Shown: positions 17,620-29,000, numbered from the stretch's first letter. The stretch: 64,000 nt of DNA from Inquilinus sp. Marseille-Q2685 (GCF_916619195.1 NZ_CAKAKL010000008.1:1-64000), one strand, 5' to 3'. The notes: generated by a model not told the origin, from the sequence alone. A program made the numbers and translations.

Positions 17620-18002
17620 CTTCTGCGCCCCCAACGGCCCGACCTGCCCGCCGGACCGGAATGACAACATCTGCCCGCGCCGTGGACCGGATCTTCGTCG
17701 CCTGCGACGGCCCGGCCCGCAGCGCAATCCGCGCTTCTCGGCCCTGGCCGGTTCGGCATGCCTCGATCAAGACCCTTGAACACGAAGGCCGTCCCGATGC
17801 TATACGAACATTTCGCGTGGATCGTGTTGACGGCGGGTGGCCGGCACGGTCCGCGTCGTGGCAGGGGGAGTGACCGCTTAGATATAGATATCCGAGTGCA
17901 ATGGTCAAGAAAGCCGCCCCACCGCGCCGCCAGGCGGCACCGCAAGACGCCGCACCGGTGATCCGGTCCGCCCCGTCGCCATCTCGAGGAGCTTAACGGC
18001 CG
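17620..18002. other. Divergent iscR / hydrolase intergenic region
   Basis: These 383 bases carry no gene I can support. They hold the iscR promoter and IscR-like site near 17881-17912. A weak plus-strand candidate promoter (TTGAAC at 17776, TATACG at 17801, long 19-base spacer) could serve the hydrolase at 18003. The iscR leader would be about 250 nt long. Confidence 0.6.
17881..17912 (-). promoter_or_regulatory. iscR promoter with overlapping IscR-like site
   Basis: On the minus strand, TTGACC (17903-17908) and TATATC (17881-17886) are spaced by 16 bases. The 25-base stretch 17888-17912 matches 19 of 25 positions of the E. coli type-1 IscR consensus as I recall it, and covers the -35 box and spacer. 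This is the geometry of autorepression by IscR. Confidence 0.6.
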
Positions 18003-18665
18003 ATGCCGGACGTCATCTTCAACGGGTCCGAGGGACGCCTCGAAGGCCGCTATACCCCGAGCAAGCGCACCAATGCGCCGATCGCCCTCTTGCTGCATCC
18101 CGATCCGCTGGGCGGCGGGACGATGTTCAACAAGATCGTCCACACGCTGTATCAGGCGTTCAAGAAGCACGAATTCACCGTGCTGCGCTTCAACTTCCGC
18201 GGCGTCGGCCGCAGCCAGGGCGTGCACGACCGCGGCGAGGGCGAGCTGTCCGACGCCGCCTCGGCGCTGGACTGGCTGCAGGCGCTGAACCCGAACGCCG
18301 AGGCCTGCTGGGTCGGCGGCTTCTCCTTCGGCGCCTGGATCGGCATGCAGCTCCTGATGCGCCGGCCGGAGATCGACGGCTTCATCTCGATCGCGCCGCC
18401 GGCGAACAAATACGACTTCACCTTCCTGGCGCCCTGCCCTTCCTCCGGCCTGATCGTCCAGGGCGACAAGGACGACCTGGTGCCGCATGACGCGGTGCAG
18501 AAGCTGGTCAACAAGCTGTCGCAGCAGAAGGACATCAAGATCGACTACCGGCTGATCCCGGGGGCGAACCACTTCTTCACGCTGCACAACGACCAGCTGC
18601 TGGCGCATATCGACGACTACCTGACCAAGTCGGTGAAGCTGGCGCCGCCGCAGGCCGCGGACTGA
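18003..18665 (+). CDS. Alpha/beta hydrolase (COG2945-like)
   Basis: This 220-residue serine hydrolase has the nucleophile elbow GFSFGAW near residue 115, an acid in QGDKDDLVP and a catalytic histidine in PGANHFF. HPDPLGGGTM supplies the oxyanion-hole region. The substrate is not known. It is divergent from iscR and oriented away from the Fe-S cluster block; proximity does not prove a link. Confidence 0.88.
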   Translation: MPDVIFNGSEGRLEGRYTPSKRTNAPIALLLHPDPLGGGTMFNKIVHTLYQAFKKHEFTVLRFNFRGVGRSQGVHDRGEGELSDAASALDWLQALNPNAEACWVGGFSFGAWIGMQLLMRRPEIDGFISIAPPANKYDFTFLAPCPSSGLIVQGDKDDLVPHDAVQKLVNKLSQQKDIKIDYRLIPGANHFFTLHNDQLLAHIDDYLTKSVKLAPPQAAD

Positions 18666-18700
18666 ACCGCCGGCCTCGGGCCGGACCGGGGGGATCGAGC

Positions 18701-19552
18701 ATGGCCACGAACGAAGCCGGGACTCCGAACGCCGACCAGATCGCCTATTGGAACGAGGCCGGAGGATCGGTCTGGGTCGAGATGCAGGCGCAGCTCGACC
18801 GCATGACCGCGCCGTTCAGCCGGCAGACGGTCGAGGCGTTGGCACCCGCGGCGGGCGAAAGGCTGCTCGACATCGGCTGCGGCAGCGGCGGCAGCACTCT
18901 GGAGCTGGCGCGGCGGGTCGCCCCCGGCGGAGAGGTGCTCGGCCTGGACATCTCCGCCCCCATGCTCGGCCTGGCCCGGCGCCGCGCCGCCGAGGCCGGG
19001 CTGGACAATGTCCGCTTCGTCGAGGCCGACGCCCAGACCGCCCGCATCGAGCCGGCCGGCTATGACGGGCTGTTCTCGCGCTTCGGCGTAATGTTCTTCG
19101 ACGATCCGGTCGCCGCCTTCGGCAACCTGCACGGCGCGCTGCGGCCGGGCGGGCGCCTCGCCTTCGTCTGCTGGCGCAGCATGGCCGAGAACGGCTGGGC
19201 GACGGTGTCGCTGACCGCGGCGCTGCGCCACCTGCCGGCGCCGCCACCCCCGGTCCCGGGCGCGCCGGGCGCCTTCGCCTTCGCCGATCCCGGCCGGATC
19301 CGCGACATCCTCGGCCGCGCCGGGTTCTCGGGGATCGCGGTCACGCCCTTCGACACCAAGGCCGGGGTCGGGGACCTGGAGCAGACCCTCGCCCTGGTGC
19401 TGCGCAGCGGCCCGGTCGGCGCGCTGCTGCGTGAGCACGAGGACAAGCGGGAGGTCGTCGCCGCCGCGGTGCGCGAGGCGCTGGCGCCGCACCAGACCGC
19501 CGACGGCGTGCTGCTGGATACGGCAGCCTGGATCGTCACCGCCACGGCGTGA
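18701..19552 (+). CDS. Class I SAM-dependent methyltransferase
   Basis: This 283-residue protein has SAM motif [13 protein letters not shown] (about 54-65), motif [12 protein letters not shown] and the acidic [16 protein letters not shown] marks motif IV. It fits the UbiE/Methyltransf_11-25 class. The substrate cannot be inferred. It starts 35 bp after the hydrolase and may be co-transcribed with it. Confidence 0.85.
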   Translation: MATNEAGTPNADQIAYWNEAGGSVWVEMQAQLDRMTAPFSRQTVEALAPAAGERLLDIGCGSGGSTLELARRVAPGGEVLGLDISAPMLGLARRRAAEAGLDNVRFVEADAQTARIEPAGYDGLFSRFGVMFFDDPVAAFGNLHGALRPGGRLAFVCWRSMAENGWATVSLTAALRHLPAPPPPVPGAPGAFAFADPGRIRDILGRAGFSGIAVTPFDTKAGVGDLEQTLALVLRSGPVGALLREHEDKREVVAAAVREALAPHQTADGVLLDTAAWIVTATA

Positions 19553-19674
19553 GGCGCCGAGCCGGGGAAGTTCGGTTTGAGGCACGGGCGGCGCTCGTGC
19601 TACAGCCCCTTTGTCGGTTCTGTCAGTCAGGGCCGACAGACAAAACAGACACTTCCGACAAGCAGTCGACGATC

Positions 19675-20919
19675 ATGACCGGATTCCGCTCCGACTTCCT
19701 GCGCACCCTCGAGGCGCGCGGCTTCATCCATCAGGTGACGGATGCCGAGGGCCTGGACGCCCTGGCGGCCAAGGGAGCGGTCACCGCCTATATCGGCTAC
19801 GACGCCACCGCCGACAGCCTGCATGTCGGGCACCTGGTGCAGATCATGATGCTGCGCTGGCTGCAGAAGACCGGCGGCCGGCCCATCGCGCTGATGGGCG
19901 GCGGCACCACCAAGATCGGCGACCCGTCCTTCCGCGACGATGCGCGGCCGTTGCTCGACGACGCCACCATCGACGCCAACATCGCCTCGATCCGCCGGGT
20001 GTTCTCGCGCTTCCTCGACTTCGAGCGCGGCGCGATCATGGCCAACAATGCCGACTGGCTGGACGGCCTGGCCTACATCCCGTTCCTGCGCGAGGTCGGA
20101 CGGCACTTCACCATCAACCGCATGCTGACCTTCGATTCGGTGAAGCTGCGGCTGGACCGCGAGCAGCCGCTGACCTTCCTCGAATTCAACTACATGATCC
20201 TGCAGGGCTACGATTTCCTGGAGCTGGCGCGCCGGCACGACTGCGTGCTGCAGATGGGCGGGTCGGACCAGTGGGGCAACATCGTCAACGGCATCGACCT
20301 GGCCCGCCGCATCGCCGGGCGGGAGCTGTACGGCCTGACCTCGCCGCTGCTGACGACCTCCTCCGGCGCCAAGATGGGCAAGACCGCAGCCGGCGCCGTC
20401 TGGCTGAACGAGGAGCGGCTGCCGGTCTACGACTACTGGCAGTACTGGCGGAACACTGAGGACGCCGATGTCGGCCGGTTCCTGAAGCTGTTCACCGAGC
20501 TGCCGCTGGACGAGATCGAGCGGCTGGCGGCGCTGGGCGGGGCCGAGATCAACGAGGCCAAGAAGATCCTGGCGACCGAGGCGACCGCCCTGGTGCACGG
20601 CCGCGACAAGGCCGAGGGTGCGGCCGAGACCGCCCGCCAGGCCTTCGAGCAGGGAGTATCGGCCGAGGGCCTGCCCTCGATCGACGTGCCGCAGGCCGAG
20701 CTTGCGGCCGGCATCCAGGCGTTCCGTCTGTTCGCCCGGGCCGGCCTCGCTGCCTCGAACGGCGAGGCGCGGCGGCTGATCCAGGGCGGCGGCGGCCGCG
20801 TCAACGACGTCGCCATCGCCGATCCGGAGCAGCCGATCAGCGACCGCGACATCGGCGCCGACGGGGTGATCAAGCTGTCCGCCGGGCGCAAGAAGCACGC
20901 TCTGGTGCGGCCAGCCTGA
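19675..20919 (+). CDS. tyrS: Tyrosyl-tRNA synthetase
   Basis: A 414-residue class I synthetase. The HIGH-type motif is HVGH at residues 50-53 and the KMSKS-type loop is GAKMGKT. The tyrosine pocket shows GYDATADS and [12 protein letters not shown]-terminal S4 domain ([20 protein letters not shown]) completes the bacterial TyrRS layout. The start is the ATG at 19675; longer readings would extend into a leader rich in GTCGG/CCGAC repeats. A hairpin follows the stop. Confidence 0.96.
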   Translation: MTGFRSDFLRTLEARGFIHQVTDAEGLDALAAKGAVTAYIGYDATADSLHVGHLVQIMMLRWLQKTGGRPIALMGGGTTKIGDPSFRDDARPLLDDATIDANIASIRRVFSRFLDFERGAIMANNADWLDGLAYIPFLREVGRHFTINRMLTFDSVKLRLDREQPLTFLEFNYMILQGYDFLELARRHDCVLQMGGSDQWGNIVNGIDLARRIAGRELYGLTSPLLTTSSGAKMGKTAAGAVWLNEERLPVYDYWQYWRNTEDADVGRFLKLFTELPLDEIERLAALGGAEINEAKKILATEATALVHGRDKAEGAAETARQAFEQGVSAEGLPSIDVPQAELAAGIQAFRLFARAGLAASNGEARRLIQGGGGRVNDVAIADPEQPISDRDIGADGVIKLSAGRKKHALVRPA

Positions 20920-20929
20920 GGACGGATCT

Positions 20930-20958
20930 CGCAATGGTAGCAAAGTGCCACCATTGCG
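20930..20958 (+). terminator. tyrS terminator-like hairpin
   Basis: CGCAATGGTAGCA pairs with TGCCACCATTGCG across the 3-base loop AAG, a 13-bp stem with one mismatch, 10 bases after the tyrS stop. There is no U-tract. Confidence 0.55.
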
Positions 20959-21036
20959 GCGGATCACAGCTCCGGGCAGCATGACCTCCTCTCGCCCGCG
21001 CCGCGAAGACCGCGCGGCCAGTCAGACAGGAGGGGC

Positions 21037-22809
21037 ATGATGATCCGGCATGCATGGGCATGGTTGGCGGTGGCGGCCTGCGCGCTGGGCGCGACCGGGG
21101 CACAGGCCGCGTCACCGCCCGCGGTCGAGGCGCCGGACGGCATGGTGGTGTCGTCGCAGCACCTCGCCTCCGAGGCCGGGGCCGAGATCCTGCGGGCCGG
21201 CGGCAACGCCGTCGACGCCGCGGTCGCGACCGGCTACGCCCAGGCGGTCACCAACCCCTGCTGCGCCAATATCGGCGGCGGCGGCTTCATGGTGATCCAC
21301 CTGGCCCGCGAGAAGCGCGACACCTTCCTGAACTTCCGCGAGACCGCGCCGGCGGCCGCGACCGAGACCATGTATCTCGACGCCCAGGGCAATCCGATCA
21401 AGGGCGCCAGCCTGTACGGCTATCTCGCCGTCGGCGTGCCGGGCAGCGTGTTGGGCCTCGACACCGCCCTGCAGCGCTACGGGACCCTGCCGCGGGAGAC
21501 GGTGATGGCGCCCGCCATCAGGCTGGCGCGGGAGGGCTTCATCCTGACCCGCGGCGACACCGACATCCTCGACGCCGGCGCCGCCCTGCTGAAGAAGGAT
21601 CCGGTGGCGTCGAAGATCTTCTTCCGCCCCGACGGCTCGCCGTTCAAGCCGGGCGACCGGCTGGTGCAGGCGGACCTCGCCGACACGCTGGAGGCGATCG
21701 CCAAGGGCGGGCCCGACGCCTTCTACAAGGGCGCGATCGCGCAGAAGGTCGAGGCGGCGATGAAGGCCGGCGGCGGCATCATGACCGCGCAGGACTTCGC
21801 CGCCTACACCGTGACCGAGACGGATCCCGTCACCTGCAGCTATCGCGGCTACGTCTTCGTCTCCTCGCCGCCGCCCTCCTCCGGCGGCACGACGATGTGC
21901 GAGATCCTGAACATCCTGGAAGGCTACGACCTGAAGGCGCTGGGCTGGCATTCCGCCGCCGGTGTGCATCTGATGGTCGAGGCGATGCGCCACGCCTATA
22001 TGGACCGCAACACCTATCTCGGCGATCCGGCCTTCGTGAAGAACCCGCTCGACCGGCTGCTGAGCAAGGACTACGCGGCCCGGATCCGGACGAAGATCCT
22101 GCCGGACAAGGCGACGCCGTCGAAGGAGGTGCAGCCCGGGGTTCCGCCGCATGAGAAGCCGGAAACGACGCACTACTCGGTGGTCGACAAGGACGGCAAC
22201 GCGGTCTCGGTCACCTACACCATCAACGGGCTGTTCGGCGCCGGGGTGATCGCGCCCGGCACCGGCTTCCTGCTCAACGACGAGATGGACGACTTCACGG
22301 TTAAGCCCGGCGTGCCGAACCTGTTCGGCCTGGTCCAGGGCAAGGCCAACGCGATCGCGCCGGGCAAGCGCCCCCTGTCCTCGATGGCGCCGACGCTGGT
22401 GACCAAAGACGGCGAGATCGCGCTGGTGCTGGGCAGCCCGGGCGGGGCGCGCATCATCACCATCACGCTGCAGGCGGCGCTCAACATGATCGATTTCGGC
22501 ATGGCGCCGCAGGAGGCGGTGGATGCGCCGCGCATCCACCACCAGTGGCTGCCGGACGAGGTCTTTGCCGAGCCCCGCGCCCTGTCGCCCGACACCGTGA
22601 AGCTCTTGGAGCAGATGGGCCACAAGGTGACGGTGCAGTCGCCCTGGGGCGCGGCCGAGCTGATCGCGCTGCAGCCCGCGGCCGCCACGGCCGCATCCGG
22701 CGCCGCCTCCTCCGGCAACGACCGGGCCTTCGGCGGCAAGATGCTGCCCGGCTTCGTCTACGGCGCCAATGACAACCGCCGCCCGGCCGGGCTAGCTGTG
22801 GGCGAATAG
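21037..22809 (+). CDS. ggt: Gamma-glutamyltransferase
   Basis: This 590-residue periplasmic protein has a signal peptide ending GAQAAS near residue 26. The autoprocessing and catalytic threonine is T377 in TTHYSVVDKDGNAVSV, which would become the N-terminus of the small subunit. The substrate-binding GSPGG and GGGGF motifs are present. It hydrolyses or transfers the gamma-glutamyl group of glutathione. The ATG is preceded by AGGAGG. It meets the next, convergent gene end to end without a gap (22809/22810). Confidence 0.94.
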   Translation: MMIRHAWAWLAVAACALGATGAQAASPPAVEAPDGMVVSSQHLASEAGAEILRAGGNAVDAAVATGYAQAVTNPCCANIGGGGFMVIHLAREKRDTFLNFRETAPAAATETMYLDAQGNPIKGASLYGYLAVGVPGSVLGLDTALQRYGTLPRETVMAPAIRLAREGFILTRGDTDILDAGAALLKKDPVASKIFFRPDGSPFKPGDRLVQADLADTLEAIAKGGPDAFYKGAIAQKVEAAMKAGGGIMTAQDFAAYTVTETDPVTCSYRGYVFVSSPPPSSGGTTMCEILNILEGYDLKALGWHSAAGVHLMVEAMRHAYMDRNTYLGDPAFVKNPLDRLLSKDYAARIRTKILPDKATPSKEVQPGVPPHEKPETTHYSVVDKDGNAVSVTYTINGLFGAGVIAPGTGFLLNDEMDDFTVKPGVPNLFGLVQGKANAIAPGKRPLSSMAPTLVTKDGEIALVLGSPGGARIITITLQAALNMIDFGMAPQEAVDAPRIHHQWLPDEVFAEPRALSPDTVKLLEQMGHKVTVQSPWGAAELIALQPAAATAASGAASSGNDRAFGGKMLPGFVYGANDNRRPAGLAVGE

Positions 22810-25800
22810 CTACCGGTCGCTGCCGCGGTCGCGCGGCGGCCGCTGCGGCTGCGGTGCCGCCGGCCGCGGCGTGCCGTCCCCGGTGGACGGCGTCTCCTCG
22901 AAGAACAGGCGCCGCAGGAAGCCCGGCGCCAGCACCGACAGCGGGTTGACCGAGACCGACGGGTCGGCGAAGGAGCCGCGGATCGTGTAGGTGAAGGCGA
23001 ACAGCCCGCCGCCCTCGCCGCCGGTCAGGATGTCGCCGATCAGCGGGATCGCGCTGATCACGCTGTTGATGTGGTAGATCGGCACGATGGTGCCGGCGAG
23101 GTCGATGGTCTCGGCCCGGAGGTCGATCACGCCGTCGAAGGCCAGGCCGAGGTCGCCGCCGGCCCCCCGCCCCTGCTTCAGCGTGATCCGCCGCTGCGCC
23201 GCGGCATAGGTGAAGTCGGCATCGAGCCGGTTGAAGGTCAGCCCGCTGGTGCCGAACAGGTCCTGCAGCCCGGAGGGCGAGGTGGCGGCCAGGAGCCGCG
23301 CCATGCCCGGCGCATCGTGCAGCACGAAGCTGCGGGCGTCGAACTGGCCCTCGATCGCGCCGGTGACGCCGTTGCGGGTGCCGGTGGCCAGCAGGCTGCC
23401 GCCGGTGATGTTGTCGGCGATGTCGAGGACGCGCAGCGCTTCCCCCGCATCCTCGCTGCGCAGGGTCAGGATCTGCCGGTCCGGCTGGCCCTGCTGCGGC
23501 GTCAGGCGCAGATCGATCGGCCGCCCGCCCGGCAGCTGCGCCGCCAGGGTGACGTCCTGCAGGTTGGTGGTGCGGCCGATCGCCCGCCCGTGCACCGCCT
23601 TGAGCGAGCGCTTGTCGCCCAGGGACAGCTCCCCGACATCGAAGGTGACGTCGATCCGGGGGCCGGGGGCCGGATCGGCGGCAGGACCGCCCTCGGCATC
23701 CGCCTTGCCCTGCCCCGCGGCGCGCCGCTGCTCCAGGATGCCGGAGACGTCGAGATGCGATCCCGTGAGCGCCAGGCGGTAGCTGTCCGGCCCCAGCACC
23801 TCGACCTGGCCCTTGACGTCGTTCGGGCCCTGCCGGAACGAGGCGATGCTGAGCTGCGCCAGCGAGCCGTCGCGGGCGAAGTCGGCGCTGCCGGAAGCGG
23901 TGACGTCGCCCCCCGAGACGCTGAACTGCGGGATCCTGGCGATGCGGTCGCCGGCCAGGGCCAGGCTGACCGTCGCATCGGCCCTGCCGCCCGCGGGCTT
24001 GACCCAGCCGATCGGGTCGATCGCGATCCGGGCGTCGGTGAGATCGAGCCTGGCGTCGAGCGTCGTCGCCCCGCCGGACCGCTTGGCGAGATCGAGATCG
24101 GCGCCGATAGTGCCTTCGACCGGCCCGACCGCCGGGATCTTCAGCGCCTCCCGCGCCGCCGGCGTCAGGATCGCCTGGGCCGAGAGCCTGGTCTCTACCG
24201 CCGAATCGTCGAACGCCTCGCGCCAGGAGAAGGCGACCGGAACGGTGTTGAGCTGGGCCTTGCCCTCCAGGGTCATCCCCGACTTGTCGAGCGTCAGCCT
24301 GGCATCGGCGCCGGCCAGGTCGTAGCCCGGCTTGGCCTGGGCGATGCCGACGTTGTCGAGCGTGCCCTCGACCCCCATGCGGACCGCCTCGAACGGCAGG
24401 TCGGCGAGCAGCGAGAAGCCGAAGCGCAGCCGCGCCGCCGCCCGCCCGGACATTCGGTCGGGCACCAGCCCGACCTTCCTGGCGTAGCCGAGCCGCGGCA
24501 GGTCGAGCACGGACATGATCGTCTTCACCGGGCCTTCGACGCGGGCGTCGATGTCGATCACCTGGTCCTTCAGGTCGAGGCCGGTGATGGTGATGTCGGA
24601 GGGCTGCAGCGCGATGTCCTGCAGGTGCCCGCCGCCCGTGGCGATGCGCATGGTCGACTGGTTGAAGCTGGCGGCGGCGTTCAGGCCGGTGATCGGCGGC
24701 AGCCCGTCGAAATAGTGCACCGTCATGTCGCGCGCCTGGATCGTGCCGTCGGCCGCGACCAGGGTCACCGCTTCCGGATCGGCGACCGGGGCCCGGGCGT
24801 GCAGGCTGAATTCGGTACGATCGATGACGCCGTCATGCAGGTTGGTGGTGATCCAGTCGCGGGCGCCGCTGGGCACGCCTGGCGGCCACAGGCTGTCCAG
24901 CAGGTCGACCGGCAGGTCGGTGACGGCGCCGGCCATGATCGCCTCGATCGTGTCGCCGACCGCGTCGACCTGGCCGGACAGGGAGATCTTCGGCCCGCCG
25001 AGGTCGATGCTGAAATCGTCGAGCGTCAGGCGCCGCTTCGGCAGGTCGACCGAACCCGACAGGCTGGTGCGGGCGGCGCCGAACGACCCGGTCCACAGGG
25101 GCGGCAGCTTGAGCCGGGTCTCGATGCTGGTCAGCGAGAACCGGCCGGTCGTCGCCCGGAAGTTGGAATCGAAATCGGCCTCGAGCCGGCCGGACACCGG
25201 GCTCTCGATCGCCTCCAGCGGCGCCAGCACCGGCGAGATCCGGGTCAGCGCCGCCGGGATGACGTTGGCGAAGGTGACCGTCGCCCGGGTGCTGCGGCTG
25301 GCCCGCTGATAGCGGATCTCGCCGCCGAACTGCGCCATCCGGTCGCCGGAGACGACCGACAGCGACGCCTGGCCGTCGACGCCGGTCGCGCTGCGGCGCA
25401 GGTCGGCCGACGCCCTGGGCGCGATCCAGCTTCGCCCCAGCACCCGGTCGTCGATGCGGACGCTGCCGTCGACCACGGTCAGACGGGTCAGCGAGGCGAT
25501 CGGGTTGTCCTCGCTGCCGATCCGGGCATCGAGCGCCGCCAGCAGATCCTTGACCACGTCGCGGGTCGGCGCCCCTTCGGCCGGTGTCGACACCGCGCCC
25601 TCCCCGGCCTCGCTTTCGCCGAGCCCGAAGCTGAACTCCCCGGCCTCCGTCCGTATCACCCGCAGATGCGGACGGATCAGGTCGATCCGCAGCGGCGCCA
25701 CCACGCCGCGCAGCAGCTTCGGCATGCTGACATCGGCCGTCCCTTCCGGCGTCACCGCGATCAGCGTGCCGTCCTTCTGCCGCACCCGCACGTCGCGGGC

Positions 25801-26019
25801 GGCCAGAACCGCCGGCCGGTCGAAGCCCTCCCAGCGCAGGGCCAGCGCGCCGATCTCCACCGAGACGTCGCGCTCGGACAGGGCCTGCTCGACATAGGGG
25901 GTGAGGAAATCGATCTCCAGCGGCCCGGAGGACAGGCGCCACGCCAGCACGACGGCCGCGAGGGCGATGCCGGCGACCGCCAGCCCGACGATCTCGGCCA
26001 GGATCTTCAGCGCCCTCAT
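22810..26019 (-). CDS. AsmA/YhdP-like (DUF3971) envelope protein
   Basis: A 1069-residue protein with an N-terminal transmembrane anchor (residues 7-28) and a very long beta-rich periplasmic part. A DUF3971-type central segment and an AsmA_2-like C-terminus (IVPIYHINSVISAIPLIGDI) are recognisable. Such proteins form bridge-like channels proposed to move phospholipids from the inner to the outer membrane (YhdP/TamB group). The C-terminal tail is proline/arginine-rich. It is divergent from glnE. Confidence 0.85.
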   Translation of the reverse strand: MRALKILAEIVGLAVAGIALAAVVLAWRLSSGPLEIDFLTPYVEQALSERDVSVEIGALALRWEGFDRPAVLAARDVRVRQKDGTLIAVTPEGTADVSMPKLLRGVVAPLRIDLIRPHLRVIRTEAGEFSFGLGESEAGEGAVSTPAEGAPTRDVVKDLLAALDARIGSEDNPIASLTRLTVVDGSVRIDDRVLGRSWIAPRASADLRRSATGVDGQASLSVVSGDRMAQFGGEIRYQRASRSTRATVTFANVIPAALTRISPVLAPLEAIESPVSGRLEADFDSNFRATTGRFSLTSIETRLKLPPLWTGSFGAARTSLSGSVDLPKRRLTLDDFSIDLGGPKISLSGQVDAVGDTIEAIMAGAVTDLPVDLLDSLWPPGVPSGARDWITTNLHDGVIDRTEFSLHARAPVADPEAVTLVAADGTIQARDMTVHYFDGLPPITGLNAAASFNQSTMRIATGGGHLQDIALQPSDITITGLDLKDQVIDIDARVEGPVKTIMSVLDLPRLGYARKVGLVPDRMSGRAAARLRFGFSLLADLPFEAVRMGVEGTLDNVGIAQAKPGYDLAGADARLTLDKSGMTLEGKAQLNTVPVAFSWREAFDDSAVETRLSAQAILTPAAREALKIPAVGPVEGTIGADLDLAKRSGGATTLDARLDLTDARIAIDPIGWVKPAGGRADATVSLALAGDRIARIPQFSVSGGDVTASGSADFARDGSLAQLSIASFRQGPNDVKGQVEVLGPDSYRLALTGSHLDVSGILEQRRAAGQGKADAEGGPAADPAPGPRIDVTFDVGELSLGDKRSLKAVHGRAIGRTTNLQDVTLAAQLPGGRPIDLRLTPQQGQPDRQILTLRSEDAGEALRVLDIADNITGGSLLATGTRNGVTGAIEGQFDARSFVLHDAPGMARLLAATSPSGLQDLFGTSGLTFNRLDADFTYAAAQRRITLKQGRGAGGDLGLAFDGVIDLRAETIDLAGTIVPIYHINSVISAIPLIGDILTGGEGGGLFAFTYTIRGSFADPSVSVNPLSVLAPGFLRRLFFEETPSTGDGTPRPAAPQPQRPPRDRGSDR

Positions 26020-26087
26020 CCCGAACGTTTCACCCTCGCTTGACCCATCCCCGCGGGACCCCGATGCTGCGCCCGCACCTTAGGCAC

Positions 26088-29000
26088 ATGGACAGCGCGA
26101 TGCCACGTTACGACGCCGTATTGGCTGATGCCGTCTGGCCCCGCGCGGGCGATCCCGACCGTGCCCGGCGCGGAGTCGAACGGTGGCTTGAACGCGCGAC
26201 CGATCAATCCGATCCCGAGCTTCGCGATTTCTCCCTCGCCTTGCCTGACGCCCCGCAGGGACGGGCCCTGCTGGAGGCCGTGTTCGGCGGCAGCCCCTAT
26301 CTGACCGAACTGGCGCTGAAGACCCCGGCGACGGTCCGGCGCTTCCTCTCCGACGGCCCCGACGCCGCCGTCGCCGCCGAGCTGGCGGCCCTGCGCGCCG
26401 ACACCGCCGCCGAGGCCGACACCACCCGGCTGATGCAGGCGTTCCGCCTGGCCAAGCGGCGCATCGCCCTGCTGATCGCGCTGGCCGATATCGGCGGGCT
26501 GTGGCCGCTGGAACAGGTCACGGGCACCCTCTCCGAGCTCGCCGAGACCACCCTGGACCTGGCCACGGCCCATCTCCTGTCCCGGGCCGCGGCGCGCGGC
26601 CTGCTGCGCCCCGAGGCCGTGGCGGCGCCGGACGCGTCGGGGCTGATCGTGCTGGGCATGGGCAAGCTGGGCGCGCGCGAGCTGAACTATTCCAGCGATG
26701 TCGACCTGATCATCCTCTACGACGCCGACAAGGTGCCGACCGACCGGCCGGACGACCTGGGCCAGACCTTCAGCCGGATGACCCGCGACCTGGTGCGGAT
26801 CATGGAGGAGCGGACGGTCGACGGCTATGTGTTCCGCACCGATCTGCGGCTGCGGCCCGATCCCGGCGCGACGCCGCCGGCGGTGTCGCTGGCGGCAGCC
26901 GAGAGCTACTACACCAGCCTGGCGCAGAGCTGGGAGCGCGCGGCGATGATCAAGGCCCGGCCGGTGGCGGGCGACCGCGCCGCCGGCGACGCCTTCCTCG
27001 ACTTCCTGACGCCCTTCATCTGGCGCCGCAACCTCGATTTCGCGGCGATCCAGGACATCCACGCGATCAAGCGGCAGATCCACCACCATCACGGCCATGG
27101 CGCGGTCGCCATCGAAGGCCACGACCTGAAGCTGGGCCGCGGCGGCATCCGCGAGATCGAATTCTTCGTGCAGATGCAGCAGCTGATCTTCGGCGGCCGC
27201 GAGCCGCGGCTGCGCCTGCGCGGCACCATCGCCGGGCTGGCGGCGCTGGCCGAGGCCGGACGGGTCGACCGCGACACCGCCGCCGCCCTGGCCGAATGCT
27301 ACCGCTTCCTGCGCCGCGTCGAGCACCGGATCCAGATGCTGGAGGACCACCAGACCCACGCGCTGCCCGAGACCGCGGGCGAGGTCGACGCGCTGGGCCG
27401 GTTCCTCGGCTTCCCGGACCCGGCCTCGTTCCGCACCGCGCTGACCGACACGCTGCGGCTGGTCGAAGGCCGCTATGCCGAGCTGTTCCAGGAGGACCGG
27501 CCGCCGGAGGGCAGCGTCACCCTGGTCTTCGCCGGCGTCGACGACCATCCCGGCACGGTCGAGACGCTGCAGCGGCTGGGCTTCGCCCGGCCGTCCGAGG
27601 CGATCGCCGTGGTGCGCGGCTGGCTGCACGGCCGCTACCGGGCCCTGCGCAGCGAGCGGGCGCGCGGCCTGATCACCGGGCTGGTGCCGCGGCTGCTGTC
27701 GATCGTCGGCGGCACAGCCGATCCCGACGCTACGCTGCAGCGGCTGGACGGGTTCCTGGCCCGGCTGCCGGCCGGCGTACAGCTCTTCTCCTTGTTTAAC
27801 GTCAACCCCGATCTCCTTGATCTCCTTATCGATATACTCGGTTTCGGCGGCCGGATCGCGGATTATCTGACGGCCCATGCCGGCCAGCTGGAGGCGGTGC
27901 TGGCGCCGGGCTTCTTCAGCACCCTGCCGGGCCGGGAGCGGCTGCAGGAACGGCTGGCGGCGGAGCTGGCGACGGCGCGCGACTTCGAGGACATGCTCGA
28001 CGTGCTGCGGCGCTGGACCAACGATCAGCGCTTCCGCGCCGCCGTGCACATCCTGCGGCGGCTGTCCGAGACGCCGGCTTGCGCCGCGTTCCTGTCCGAC
28101 GTCACCGAGGTGGCGCTGCAGGCGCTGGTGCCGCGGGTGGAGGCGGAGTTCGCAAGACGGCACGGCCGCTTCCCGGAAGGCGGGCTCGCCCTCCTCGCCA
28201 TGGGCAAGCTGGGCGGCCGCGAGATGACGATCCGCTCCGACCTCGACCTGATCATGATTCACGACGCCGGCGCCGATCAGATGTCGGACGGCGAGAAGCC
28301 GATCGGGCCGATGGTCTATTACACCCGCCTGATCCAACGCCTGGTCTCGGCGATCACCGCGCCGACCGCGCAGGGCGCGCTGTTCGAGGTCGACATGCGG
28401 CTCCGCCCCTCCGGCAATGCCGGGCCGCTGGCCACCAGCCTCGAAGCCTTCAGCGCCTACCAGCGCGGCGACGCCTGGACCTGGGAGCATATGGCCCTGA
28501 CCAGGGCCCGGGTGATCCATGCCGACGGGCCGTTGCGCGAGCGGATCGAGACCGAGATCCGCGCGGTGCTGGGCCTGCGCCGCGATCCGGACAAGCTGCG
28601 CCGCGACATCGCCGAGATGCGTGGCCGGATGGCGCGCCAGCGCGATATCGGCGATGTCTGGAACATCAAGCATTTCCGCGGCGGGCTGGTCGATGTCGAG
28701 TTCATCGCCCAGTACCTGCAGCTGCGGCACGCGGCCGACCATCCCGGGATCCTGCACCAGGCCACGGCCGAGGTGCTGCGCCGCGCCGCGGCCGCCGGGC
28801 TGCTGCCCGATGCGGAGGCGCAGACGCTGCTGCGGGCGCTGGCGACCTGGCAACGGGTTCAGGCCTTCCTGCGCTTCGCCGTCGAGGACAAGTTCGATCC
28901 GGCCGAGGCCTCCGACGCCATGATCCGCGGCCTGCTGCGCGCCGTCGCCGAGGAGGCCGCCGCCGACCCGCCGGAGGATCTCGACGCCGCCGCGGCCGGG

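Noticed and set aside
19553-19674. T-box-like leader upstream of tyrS
   Set aside because: The GTCGG/CCGAC repeats can pair, but no T-box sequence or terminator/antiterminator is visible, and T-boxes are not expected in this group.
23071-26043. A 990-codon open frame on the plus strand
   Set aside because: Antisense shadow of the AsmA-like gene with no recognisable domain or start context.
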